27,801 nucleotides of DNA from Symbiodinium natans (Eukaryota > Sar > Dinophyceae > Suessiales > Symbiodiniaceae): the NCBI GenBank assembly GCA_905221605.1, contig CAJNDS010001646.1:678315-706115 (forward strand), in the 5' to 3' direction. Below, in pieces: positions 9,120-18,403 of this stretch. Made by a program: the position numbers and the translations under genes. Under the pieces are notes generated by a model that was not told the DNA's origin, ran no database searches, and was given only the letters and a program-made list of their open reading frames with translations. Position 1 is the stretch's first letter, and the number at the start of each line of letters is the position of its first letter.

Positions 9120-9380
9120 GGCCCCAGCAAAGTGCTTTACAATGTTGATGCAGTCGCCCTGAAGGATAACCTCCCTAATTTGATTGTAGCAGCTAGAGAT
9201 AATGCCTTGTCTAACGTTGCGTCAGCGGCGCATATTTCCGCAAACATAGAATCTGGGACAAGGCTGGAGTGGGATGGCAATCGTTTCAAGAATTACCGGG
9301 ACTGGTCCGGGCGACCATACGATACCACCCGCACCACCGATACCTTCTTGCACGTGGCAGCTGCCGTCAAATTGAGCAAC
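8976..9380 (-). other. RNase H domain, interrupted
   Basis: Three of the four acidic positions of RNase H are in one frame. They are the first Asp in AQFDGS (about 9368), the Asp in VILQGDCINIVKHFAG (about 9158) and the last Asp in VPRVGNKVADHLAG (about 9001), preceded by HWSYVP. The second, Glu, is absent from that frame, which also has the TGA at 9222. A Glu in the right place (DSMFAEICAADATLDKAL) is found in a neighbouring frame across about 9170-9255. The simplest reading is two compensating indels that moved about 90 bp out of frame. RNase H would remove the RNA strand during reverse transcription. Confidence 0.6.
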
Positions 9381-10877
9381 AAGGTGGGTATCTTTGACAG
9401 GTTTTAACTCAACAATAAGTGGAGTACCTGCAGGGATTGGCCTTAATGCCGTAACTTTAAGGTGCAGATTGCCGCAATGACACATTTTAGGCCATAGAGC
9501 AACATTAGGGACGCCAAGGGTCTGTTGATACATAGGTGCAAGCAAGTAGTGCTGTGCATCTAATGTTGCTAAAACATCCCCTATATTGGCATTCCTGGGG
9601 GAGACGGTAACCCCTTGGGCGCTTGCTTTAATTAAGGCAGAAAGGGGATGCTTGACCTCAATATGGAGTCCTCCGTCGTTGCAACAGGGCTTGCAGCGTT
9701 CCGTGTCAACCCACCATGCCGGTAGTGCTTTGGGAAGTAACATCCTCGGGATGGTATTCCAAAGACGTGACGCGAGCTTGGGTATGTTACTGATGTGTTT
9801 TGCCCGTTGCGGTGTCTCACACCATCCAGGGTGCCAGGTACATTGCTGTTCCATGGTATATCTTCTTATGGTCGCAATCCATGCTAATAGAACGGCACAG
9901 AATTTCTTGTCAATCCCTCCCTCAACATTGATCTTAGGAAGGGCAGTGTGACACAGGGAGTCAAACGAGGCAGTGCCAGCATATCCCAATGTGACTAGGA
10001 CAATAAAGAGGGAGACTTTGGTGACCACGCAAGCCGTAAGCCAATGCTCTGTTGTGTTTGCTCCCAGCCCACAGAGCAGGCAGTGGCTTTGGATAAAAGT
10101 ACACTGGTGCTCATTGGGTATAGCTGCTCTGTAAGTAATAGTTCTAGCCGGAGCACCAGGCATTGCCGCACATTGCAGGAGTGGTGCTTGGTTAACATCA
10201 CAGCAAGGCAGCATGCAGCTGACGGCATGGGCAAGGTCATCAGGGCAGCTTTGGTTGAGATGACAGAGTTTGCAGACTGGCATGCTGCCGAACCCATTGT
10301 CATACCAGAGCTCTTTGCCTGTTTGTTTGCGTAGGCAGACTCTACATTGCTCGTCCCTAGAGGCATATTGCCTGTACACAAAATATGCATCGGCTTCTTC
10401 AACAATGGCCCATCTAAGTGCGTAGCAACGAGTGACATCCGAAGCCACGTTTTTTGGCGGGAGGTTTAGCGCAAGCAAAATGGCACATAGCTGTCTCTCA
10501 TGTGCATGGTTCGCAACTTTTTGTCGAAGATATCTTTGCGCCTGAACACAAGCAGCATTGCGCAACACTGCTCTAAGCGCAATTTGCGCCTGCTTGAGCT
10601 TGCGACCGCCTGAGTGAGGGCTCACTCGAGGCAGCGCAGCAGATAGGGCATCATGGCACTTGCTTTTGAACTGCTCAATGATTGGTGAGTCTCCTCGGGA
10701 GACTGATTTCTGAATGGCTTGCCTGGCTTGCACAAGCAACGAATGGTAGAAGGGAAGGTTGGCCGCATGCGCATTTTCAAGGTCATGCAGGATAACGTTT
10801 AAAGCCCATTTGCCTCTCCAGCGCAGCAGTAGGCCAACTTTAGATAATATGGCGCCTATCTCTGGCCAGTCCATCAT
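9222..10877 (-). pseudogene. Polyprotein middle: zinc motifs and start of RNase H
   Basis: This 551-codon frame is in the same frame as the GT-like segment upstream (11 open codons lie between the TAA at 10911 and its first ATG). Residues 1-160 are helical and Arg/Lys-rich. Residues 178-211 hold CRVC and CKLC pairs plus a further Cys. Residues 266-283 are C-x2-C-x8-H-x4-C (HCLLCGLGANTTEHWLTAC), the layout of the zinc motif that follows the RT in several non-LTR retrotransposon clades. Residues about 500-522 begin an RNase H fold (VAQFDGSCHVQ and GGAGGIVW). The frame ends at TGA inside that fold. No RT palm motif is found N-terminal to the zinc motif, where it would be expected. Confidence 0.5.
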
Positions 10878-10910
10878 CCCAGTATTGACTGAGGCCCAAC
10901 GGCGTGACCT

Positions 10911-12104
10911 TTATGTCTGCAGCGAAGAGAGGCCACGGCAGATCCGCCTGGGCCAGCCAAGCATGCGCAGCGGCAGCAAGAAGAGCAAGCGGCCCAGTTG
11001 GGGTATTGGGTCGACTGCGCCATTTCGGGGTGGCCCTGCAGGAAGATAGGGCATCTTTCTTCCAAAACATGAGGACCCAGGGAAGAGCTGGAGCCGCACT
11101 GGTCCACTGCCCTTTTTCCCAACAGAGGCCCACAGAGGGACGGTGTCCCCGTTGCCCCAGACCGACTCGGGTAGAGTAGGCAGCCGTACCACACTCCCCC
11201 ACTGCGGCAAGATGTTTTTGCCTTTGGCACCATATCCATGCACAAAAGGAGGGGGTATAACCTCGGCGTATCGGTTCGCCATGAATAAGTCAGGACCAGG
11301 TAGGATTGCCAAACGGGAGTGCGAGCCGCCGTAACCCATGAGCAAGGGAAGAAATCCCTGTTCATATGGGCCTTGTCCCCATGTTTTGACCCCTCTGACC
11401 TGCCTGACTGGGGAGGCGCCAAACTGGATGTCTGGCTCTGGCCGGCCAGCAGTAAGGTCGGCAGTTTTCCACGCAACCTCATGTATGTATCTTCCTAAAA
11501 GTGCCCACGCAAACACAAAGTCAGAGTGCTTGTGAGCAGTGGTTCCGGCAAGAGGGGTGTTGCGTAGACATTGCCGATAATGGATCTGGTCCAACGGCAC
11601 CTGCTCATGCATACCAGGCAATGGAGTGGGCACTTCACTGGGCATGATGAGCAGCTGCAGGGCTCGGCTCAACGCAGTACCAATTGAGGTCACCGCACTA
11701 GCGACGTTGCCAGGGATGCAGAAGCGAGGGGGCCGGGGATGTTTGCCGTCCGGAGCATTCGGGTAGAAGAGGACCAATCCCCCATTTGCTTCAAACTGGT
11801 CCTCGGACGCACAAACCATGCCAATTGAGTTTGGCGATCGGGCCCCACACGGTATGGACCCGTCCGGCGAGCAACTCCACGGCGAGGCTGGAAGCGAGCC
11901 ACAGGGCTGTGTCTCGTCCGTCTCGACTTCCATGCTGCCCAGTGACTCCGTCGAGAGGGTATTGGGCAGTAGATCGAGGACTGCAACCCTTCGCAGCTCT
12001 TCTGCTTCCCACCTGGCAGTGAACAAGGTGTCATGGTCAAGCAACATCAAGACCACCCCTGGCGCAAGGACTCTGAGGACTGCCAGATTTCGGGCCCCGC
12101 CCAC
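10911..12104 (-). pseudogene. Glycosyltransferase-A-like module of the polyprotein
   Basis: Residues 1-300 of this frame carry motifs in the order seen in GT-A, GT8-like nucleotide-sugar transferases. There is a hydrophobic strand followed by LLDHDTLF (DxD at residues 23-25, about 12036). Next are EANGGLVLFYPN (NGG at 107-109), PLDQIHY (DQ at 172-173), YEQGFLPLL (248-256) and FVHGYGAKGK (289-296, compare the HxxGxxK signature). DxD normally binds Mn2+ and the sugar-nucleotide phosphates. The C-terminal third is doubtful in this frame. Another minus frame (about 11040-10885) reads more naturally there, with GPLALLAAAAHAWLAQADLP, so a compensating pair of indels is likely. The frame ends in TAA and then continues open into the next segment. 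Family assignment rests on motifs alone. Confidence 0.45.
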
Positions 12105-13228
12105 GTAAAGTGCACAGAAGCTAGCCCCGCTTCCTTGGTGTTAACCAGGATGGGAAACCACCTCTCCTTAAACGGGCCTTCCCACTGCATGCGTGCTACC
12201 AAATGCCGGACAAAGTAGGGGAAGTGCGGAATAGACAAGAAGCAGCGACTATCCGTGACCAAGAGCAGGACATGGGCTCCTGCGGACTCAGCAGCCCGGA
12301 GCTGTGGAAGTAGGCAGCCAAGTAATGCATTGTAGTCAATCTCTGGGTGGAGACCTTGCGGCTCAGGCGGTTCGCCGGAAATGGCTCCCGAGGCCAGTTT
12401 CAATGGCAGTACGCCGCTAGGGGTGGGCTCAGGGAAATTCTGATTACTTTCTAGTGCCTGCGCGAGATCCTCAGGCTCCTGAGGCCCCGGCGCATGGTCA
12501 GCACTGAGAGTGCGAAGCTGGCATATAGCCTGCATTGCGGTCGCCGCAAGGACCTGTGGACCTGGGTGGCTAGGGACCTGCCAAGGTGGCAGGTCGGCTG
12601 CAACTGGCGCGGGAGGTGGCCTCCCATGTGGAATTCGCGGCTCGATCCTACTGACCTCACCCACTGGGTATTCTCCAACACGTGGAGGAATCGGCGGTAT
12701 GGGAGGGCGAGGACTATTATCCGGCCAGCAGACCCTAGGTGGATTAGGTGATGGAGTTTGCCAGGGCCCGGGGGACAGGGCTGTCTCCCTACCAGCTCCT
12801 TGTTCGGTGACAACACTCGCCCAAGGGGGAAGGTCTATCGCGTCACCAGGCAAAGCACTGTGCGTGGACACCGCTCGCCCCATGAGGGCACTGCTATGCG
12901 GCATGATGCCGATGCCTGGCCTCCATGCATGCAGGAGAAAACAGCGAACCGTAGGTTGCCGGGCGAAGCAGACGGCGTTGCTGTTTCTCAAAAAGGCAGA
13001 ATGGTCCAGACACAACAAGGGTTGTATTTCCGGCGGAAAGTATCGGCACCAACCGGCAGCATCGAGTTCGTGAGGCAGGATGACGCCGGCTTGCATCTGC
13101 CTGGTCATTGCGATATTACTGGTCCCTAAAGTGGCGAGTGCAGTGAGTTGCCCTCTCCTGGCAACGTGGACTTGGAGCACTTGCGCTCCAACCCGGATCG
13201 CGTACGGTTGACAGGCATACGACTCCAT
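12047..13228 (-). pseudogene. Polyprotein N-terminal part with proline-rich linker
   Basis: The first part of the minus-strand polyprotein has an N-terminal globular-looking region of about 140 residues with several Cys and Trp. A proline-rich stretch follows (PRPPIPPIPPRVGEYP and LPPWQVPSHPGPQ). Then comes a folded-looking segment containing HVLLLVTDSRCFLSIPHFPY and RWFPILVNT, which resembles the first strands of a Rossmann-like GT-A fold. The frame runs off after VHFTWAG into a stop at 12047. The natural continuation, GARNLAVLRVLAP, lies in the frame starting at 12104. This points to a small indel between them. No family was recognised for the first 140 residues. Confidence 0.45.
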
Positions 13229-13240
13229 GGCATCACTCAC

Positions 13241-13470
13241 CGAACATGGCAGGCCAAACTCATGTGACTACCCCACAGACAGCGGAGAACCACGAGGCAA
13301 CCTCCAGACACCAAGATCCCTGGAAAGCGTTTTACAGAGTGGTGGAACAAAAATAACACTGATCAATTTTCAACGCAACGTGGAAGTACCATTAAAAAAC
13401 AAAATATTCAAAGGGGTTTTAAGAGATCTGAAGAAGGCTTGAAGGTTAACCAAAAATGAAACAAAAAAAG
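13241..13470. other. Upstream flank of the polyprotein
   Basis: No gene is seen. The sequence becomes A-rich towards 13380-13470. It lies just 5' of the minus-strand polyprotein and could hold its promoter or 5' UTR, but no motif supports this. Confidence 0.3.
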
Positions 13471-13660
13471 TTTCTCTTAAAGCTTTCTTAAAGCCCCCCT
13501 TAAAGCTTCCTTAAAGTTTCCCTTAAAGTTTTCCTTGAAGCTCCCCTTAAAGCCCCCCTTAAAGCAACCTTCAAGTCCCCCTTCAAGCCCCCTTAAAGCC
13601 TCCCCTTAAAGTTTCTCTTGAAGGTTCCCCTTCAAGCCTTCCCCCTTTGGGCCCTTTAAG
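13471..13660. repeat. CTTAAAG short tandem repeat array
   Basis: About fifteen copies of CTTAAAG (variants CTTGAAG and CTTCAAG) are spaced 10-14 bp apart by pyrimidine-rich linkers, for example CCCCTTAAAGCCCCCCTTAA. The array ends in GGGCCCTTTAAGGGGGCCC (about 13650-13668), a near-palindrome of the same core. CTTTAAG is close to self-complementary, so adjacent copies can pair. No reading frame crosses it. Confidence 0.75.
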
Positions 13661-13882
13661 GGGGCCCTTTGGCAAATGGATAATCGCCTTCGGACCTTTA
13701 GTAAGTGCAAGAATGCAGTGAACACATCACGTTGCAATGTCCGTGCCATCTACAGCTGTTAGATCTCAAAGGTCACCGCCCCTCCAGACATTGTAAAAAC
13801 GGTGGGGAAGAAAGAGCAAGTGGATCGAAACTGAGTGACGCTGCAGCTGTTAAACAACCAGCAGTTTTAAGCGGACACCTCT

Positions 13883-14161
13883 TTGCTACTAAATGCCATA
13901 CGGGTGGAAAGCAACTCGGAGCATGTACACATGCTCTCTGCACACTCCAGCAGCTTGCGTGATGTTAATGGGAGCCCGGCTAGCACAATTGCTTACACGG
14001 ACAACCTTTGTTGCCTTGGAACTATTGGACTTTTCAACGACAAGTTGGAAGCCCTCACCAGAAGGTTTGGACTTGCCTATGATAAAAGGCTTAAGTCACC
14101 TGTTGTCCCACTCTCTGATAAGGCCACAGGTCTGCCTTACCTTAGCGGCGAAATCTCTTAG
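13883..14161 (+). pseudogene. Possible RT-like remnant with YTDN box
   Basis: The frame contains ASTIAYTDNLCCLG, then DKLEALTRRFGLAYDKRLKS and LPYLSGEIS. The layout is a hydrophobic strand, a Y-x-D-N/D box, a helix of about 20 residues, G-L-x-x-(D/N) and K-S. It resembles RT motifs C to E, with N in place of the second catalytic D. The frame is short, with no motif A or B upstream. This is weak evidence; the alternative is chance. Confidence 0.25.
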
Positions 14162-16195
14162 TTCAGAAGATCAAGAAGCTTGTTCAAGAAGTTCATTATC
14201 TGTTAAATGCCGTTGTTAAAAAGGCTGCTAGCAATGCGCATATCGAGCTTCAAATTTGGCTTGGACTTTCTCCCATTAAGGGCCTTCCTAACGGCTTGTT
14301 TGCCAGTTTGCGCGACTCCAAATCTGGGGTCAAAAAATCCAGTTGCAAAAGGCATGGACGCTTGTGACAACGTGTCTTGTTCCACGCATGGTATGTCTGC
14401 AGAGTCAAACCAATCCAAGTGAATTGCAGTTCGTGGAATTAAAGTGTCTCCAATTGTTGAAGCTAGCTAGACAAACACAACCAGCCTGAACAAACAACGT
14501 CCTAGGAATAATGCCATTGTTTGTGGTTGTTGTTAATGTAGGATTTTTCAGGAGTTGTGTTGTAGGTCGTCACCAGTAGGAGCCGTCGTTGTCATCGCAG
14601 GAGTGGTCGTCCGCCAAGTAGTGGCGTCGTCGTGGTCATGGTTGGCAGTAACCGTCGCAGTAGTTGTAGAGGGAATGGTAGAAGGGGGAACAAGAACATC
14701 ATTCATATTGCATCCACGCCCAAACACTGGTATTTACAGCGTTTTCGCCAGTTTGTACAATGTATTGTTGCCCGAAAGGCGCCAGATACTGTGGCAACAT
14801 GCTGGATTGAGCAGGATGCACTAAGGATTGGTGGGATATTGCTTCCGCGTAATGTTTCTTCATGGCAATTGTTGAGTGCCATTGATCCGCCGATGCAATT
14901 GTGATTTCACGATTTGACGTTGCCCTTTGACAGACAGATGGTCCTATGTATATTACAGGGACATCACCGATGCTTGATTGTATGACGGTCACGAAGAGCT
15001 AATGTGGACACTGGTGGTGATAGGTTATTCTGCAAACGTTATGCATTGACCACTCCGGTAAGTGAGAGCGAGACGATGGATCTTTGATTGGATTGACACA
15101 TGCATTAAGGTATTCTCGTCTCCGTGGAGTCAGATTTGATTGACGACTGTATCAGTGCATGCGAGTTCTTTGGATGATGGAATGGTTTCATGGGTTGCTT
15201 TGCTTATCAACCATTTTATTTCAGGCCTAGTTGATTGATGATATCTTCTTTGCGATTGACATACGCTGATTTCAGGAAGCTACGCAGTGAGTATTGCTGT
15301 CTTTGTGCGGCGTTGCTTGGTCTGCAAGATATAAGGGTCATTGTTCAAGAGAACAGACTTGGACTGTCTATTGTGGCCCTTATCCAAAGCAGCATCTCGA
15401 CTACTGTGTTGAGACTGCGCTCGTGGATCTTCTGGATTGCGCTAGATGCAAGCTGGCTTTGATTCTACCTCAGTGACAGCATTGTCTCAGCATTGCTCAT
15501 TGGTCAGCTGCTTCTTTTGAACCTCTTCGTACAGCATGGAGGTTTTGCAAAATTAGTTTGGCTCTGTCATTGTCCTCATGCTGCAGATTTCAATTGCACG
15601 AACAGTGATTGGTTTTGTTTGCAGACTGCTTCGTGGGATGATTTGCGTCGTTCCCGGATGGAACGAATGATTGCGAGTGGATTGCTTTCATGGAGATCTT
15701 CGGTGCGGTATTGGATACCGTGTTGAACTCAGATCTGGAAAGTTCATTGCAACTCCACCTATGTTGCAAGACCTGCCGAATTGAGCATGTTGAGTCACAT
15801 TGACCTACTCATTGTGACATCAAGCCGTTTCTCAGAGTGTCACACGAAGCGACGAGCCTTTGGTACAGAAAGATTGCCAAATCCAAGAATGCCTTCGGAT
15901 AGGTTGACCGCAATCACAAGTTATTGCAGTCTTGACGTGAAGAAACTGAGCTCATTGAGCCCCATTGGCAGAAACGCTTTCTAATTCATTGGTCTCTAGT
16001 TTCTGGTTCTATTCACTGCGAGTAAGCTGTGTTTGGATGATTGCTAAGTCATTCATTCAACGCGGTTGTTGATCTTGCGATTGTAAAGGTCACGGAGCTC
16101 TAAAACAAGAAATTGGCCACAAGATGCCAGTTCCAGACCATTGTCTTTGTTTTATCAAGTAACAGATGACAAGTAAAAAAGAAGACAACGGCATG
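14162..16195. other. Unrecognised stretch, probably decayed coding DNA
   Basis: Several short plus-strand frames read fairly protein-like without a family match. They include 14632-14904 (contains WIEQDALRIGGILLPRNVSS), 15235-15462 and 15493-15726. They are in different frames and separated by stops. A GTCGTCGT-rich, valine-coding patch lies at about 14560-14670. No intron signals link the pieces convincingly. Nothing like an RNA gene was noticed. Confidence 0.35.
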
Positions 16196-16199
16196 TGGA

Positions 16200-17180
16200 G
16201 TGGTAGTAGATGGTAGAGAGAAGGAGCAAGAGAACTCCACCTTGTCGCTTCTTCCATTTCCTGTTCGAATGACAAAGGAAGGAAAAAGGAAGGGGAAAGC
16301 AGCTTTCTTCGTCCTTCTTTTGCTATTTCCTACTTCTAAAGCCCTTTGCCATACGTCTGTTTCTCAGGAGCCTACAGAGGTTTCCAATGAAAGTCTTTCC
16401 AGAGAGAGCTTCAAAAGGGGAAGAGGGGGGAAAGAGGAAGACGCTTTCTACCCCTTTCGAGTTAAGAGAAAAACGAGTAAGGTAGACAGAACGAGGAAAA
16501 CACCTCTTTCTTTCTTGTCGTTCCCATTTCCTTTCTTATCCTTGACCTTCGTCTTGGAGGGGCGAGGAGAAATGGGGCACGGGATGGGGAGGAGCAAGTG
16601 GGAGGAGAATGAACAGGAGAAGAGACAGGAAGGGGAGAGCGGGGAGAGAGAGAGGGAGAGAGACTTTGAGAATGATACGATAAAAAACCCAACAAGCGAA
16701 AATGAACGGTGGAAAGAAAGGGAGAGGAGAAAGGGAGGAATGAAGGGACATGGCTTGCGATTTACGACGTGGACAGTGTGCAAAAAAGAGGCGGCACTGA
16801 TAGCAAGGGAGATACGTAGAAGGAGCGGCAAGAAAGGCAACGACAAGAACCAGACGTGCCAGAATGAAGACAGAGAGAGAAAGAGAGTAACGAGAAAGAG
16901 AGAAAACAAGAGATGAGAACATGAGAAGGAAACGGATGAAGTGGGAATAAACTTCTTGTCTTTAGTTCTTGCTGTTATTTCTCTCTTCCTCTTTGCCAAA
17001 AAAGAAGACAAGACTAGGACAGGTGAGCTGTCTTCCTCTTTTCTCTTCTTCGTTGTTTCTTTCTTTCGAGTGGCGGAGAGGACATGTGCTTCTGTCTCCC
17101 TTTTTCTCTTTCTCTATCTCTTGCTCCGTGTCTGTCGTTCTCCTTCCCTCGTTCTGTGATTTATACTTCTTTCAATATCC
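16200..17180. repeat. Purine tract switching to pyrimidine tract
   Basis: From about 16560 to 16925 the plus strand is strongly purine-rich (GGGAGAGCGGGGAGAGAGAG, GAAAGAGAGAAAACAAGAGA). From about 16950 to 17150 it is pyrimidine-rich (TTTCTCTTCCTCTTTGCC, CTCTTTCTCTATCTCTTGCT). The 16200-16560 part mixes both. The open frames here on both strands (238 aa plus, 187 aa minus) are compositional: Lys/Arg/Glu-rich on one strand and Ser/Leu/Phe-rich on the other. Complementary composition of the halves would allow a long imperfect hairpin or triplex-prone DNA. It lies just upstream of the first exon traced for the membrane-protein gene. Confidence 0.6.
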
Positions 17181-17265
17181 ACCAGGGCCTGCGGTTTTCG
17201 CAGGGGGCTTCCCTGAGAGGTTCCCTTCCTACAGGCAGCCTAAACTTTGGGCTTCTTTACCATAG

Positions 17266-17342
17266 GTTGAGGAGATCTTGGCCAGACACCTGGTTACGTC
17301 GCTCCCGGACCCCAGACTCAAAGAGCTGTATTGGCTACGAAA
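17266..17342 (+). CDS. Candidate exon 1 of membrane protein gene
   Basis: After TTTACCATAG the frame reads VEEILARHLVTSLPDPRLKE and then LYWLRK. It ends at a GTGCCC donor in phase 2. The phase fits the exon at 20004, giving a natural LYWLRK to FLWWAT join. Further exons may lie in the 2.66-kb gap. Protein-like pieces there include 18094-18172 (ADGASFNRFWGGVGPNISSD) and 18495-18640, but their phases do not fit simply. Confidence 0.4.
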
Positions 17343-18371
17343 GTGCCCGTGATCCCTAACCCCTACACCCCGGCGCCCCTTGTAATCCGAGGCCCTTTGC
17401 CAGTTCCTCATCCTTCCGGATGCCAAGGTAGCGAAGGCCACAGCTGCGGGGTTTCCTGAATCTCGTGTAAGGAAGAGGTTGAAAAGTTTAGGGTTTAGGG
17501 CTAAAGGTTTCGAATTTAGAGTATCAGGTTTCGAGTTCAGAGTTTAGGCTTAGGGTTCACCAATGTATTTGAAAAAAAGGTGGATGATTTGTCATGCTGT
17601 TGGTGAAAACCTTTGGTCCCAACAGCTGGGTTAAATGTCACAAATGTAGCCAATACTTCTATATAGCAATAGAACCTTTCAATCAGAGCCAAAAGTAGGA
17701 CTTAGCGTTTTAGGGTTTGTAAGCATACTTCCTACTTTCGGTTGGGTTTGTGTAGAAGGGACCACAAGTATCAAGTTCTGATGCCCCATTGTGCAACCAA
17801 CCATAACTAACCCTAAGCCATCAACTATAAGCTTTCTAGCTTCCTAAATTCCCTAAACTTCCAAAACTTCTTAGACTTCCCAAGCCCTAAACTTCCCATT
17901 CCGAAAGTTCCTTCATGCGCGGTCACATCTCCGTTAGATTGGCTCCGGCGCCCGCCGCCCCAGCGGCCCAGGCGAATTGTCCTGCAGTTGCAGACCCTCC
18001 TTTTTTGAACTTTGTTTGAACTTCCCAAATCATGAACTTCCTAAACTTAACTTCCTAAGCCCTGAACTTCCCAAGCCCCAAGCCCAAGCGTTAGCCGACG
18101 GGGCAAGCTTCAACCGTTTTTGGGGCGGCGTCGGCCCGAACATTAGCTCCGATCTGCCCGAGGAAGCTGGAAACGGTATCAAGTGGCTTAGGGCTGAGGG
18201 TTAGGTGTTGGGAACCCCCGCAAGAGATGTTCGTCAGGCAAAAACCACCGTTTTGGCCAGCGCCCAGAGCAGATGCTTGATGCACAAACTGAAGGTGCCT
18301 GGCATGCCTGGGTATGCAGACTTGAATGCTTAAGGATATTTTTCCTTGTATTTTTCGAAAAGATTGCAGTA

Positions 18372-18403
<32 letters not shown>

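Larger units (their letters stand above)
7875..13228 (-). pseudogene. Broken retroelement-like polyprotein (overall extent)
   Basis: Four long minus-strand frames abut here: 13240-12047, 12104-10911, 10877-9222 and 9119-7875. The last three share one reading frame. They are interrupted only by a TAA at 10911-10913 and a TGA at 9222-9224, with open sequence on both sides of each stop. The first joins by a frame change near 12.05-12.11 kb. Together they give nearly 1,800 codons. The track-style start at 13240 is GTG, so the first ATG at 13228 is the better start. Module order is proline-rich region, GT-A-like, linker, zinc motif, RNase H, palm-like. I see no RT YxDD box and no aspartic protease or integrase motif. 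The breaks suggest a dead copy, or a real gene with assembly errors or introns. Confidence 0.55.

Noticed and set aside
9586-10334. Plus-strand frames of 96-121 codons opposite the polyprotein
   Set aside because: They are antisense shadows of the zinc/RNase H region, with no motifs of their own.
11786-13129. Plus-strand frames of 78-187 codons opposite the GT-like region
   Set aside because: Antisense shadows. The minus-strand reading has the ordered motifs.
7875-13228. Virus-derived or bacterial origin for the polyprotein
   Set aside because: No capsid, protease or integrase motif and no bacterial ribosome-binding pattern were seen. RNase H with an RT-type zinc motif favours a retroelement.
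16200-17011. 238-codon plus and 187-codon minus frames
   Set aside because: Both arise from purine/pyrimidine-rich low-complexity DNA. The products are simple Lys/Arg/Glu or Ser/Leu/Phe strings.
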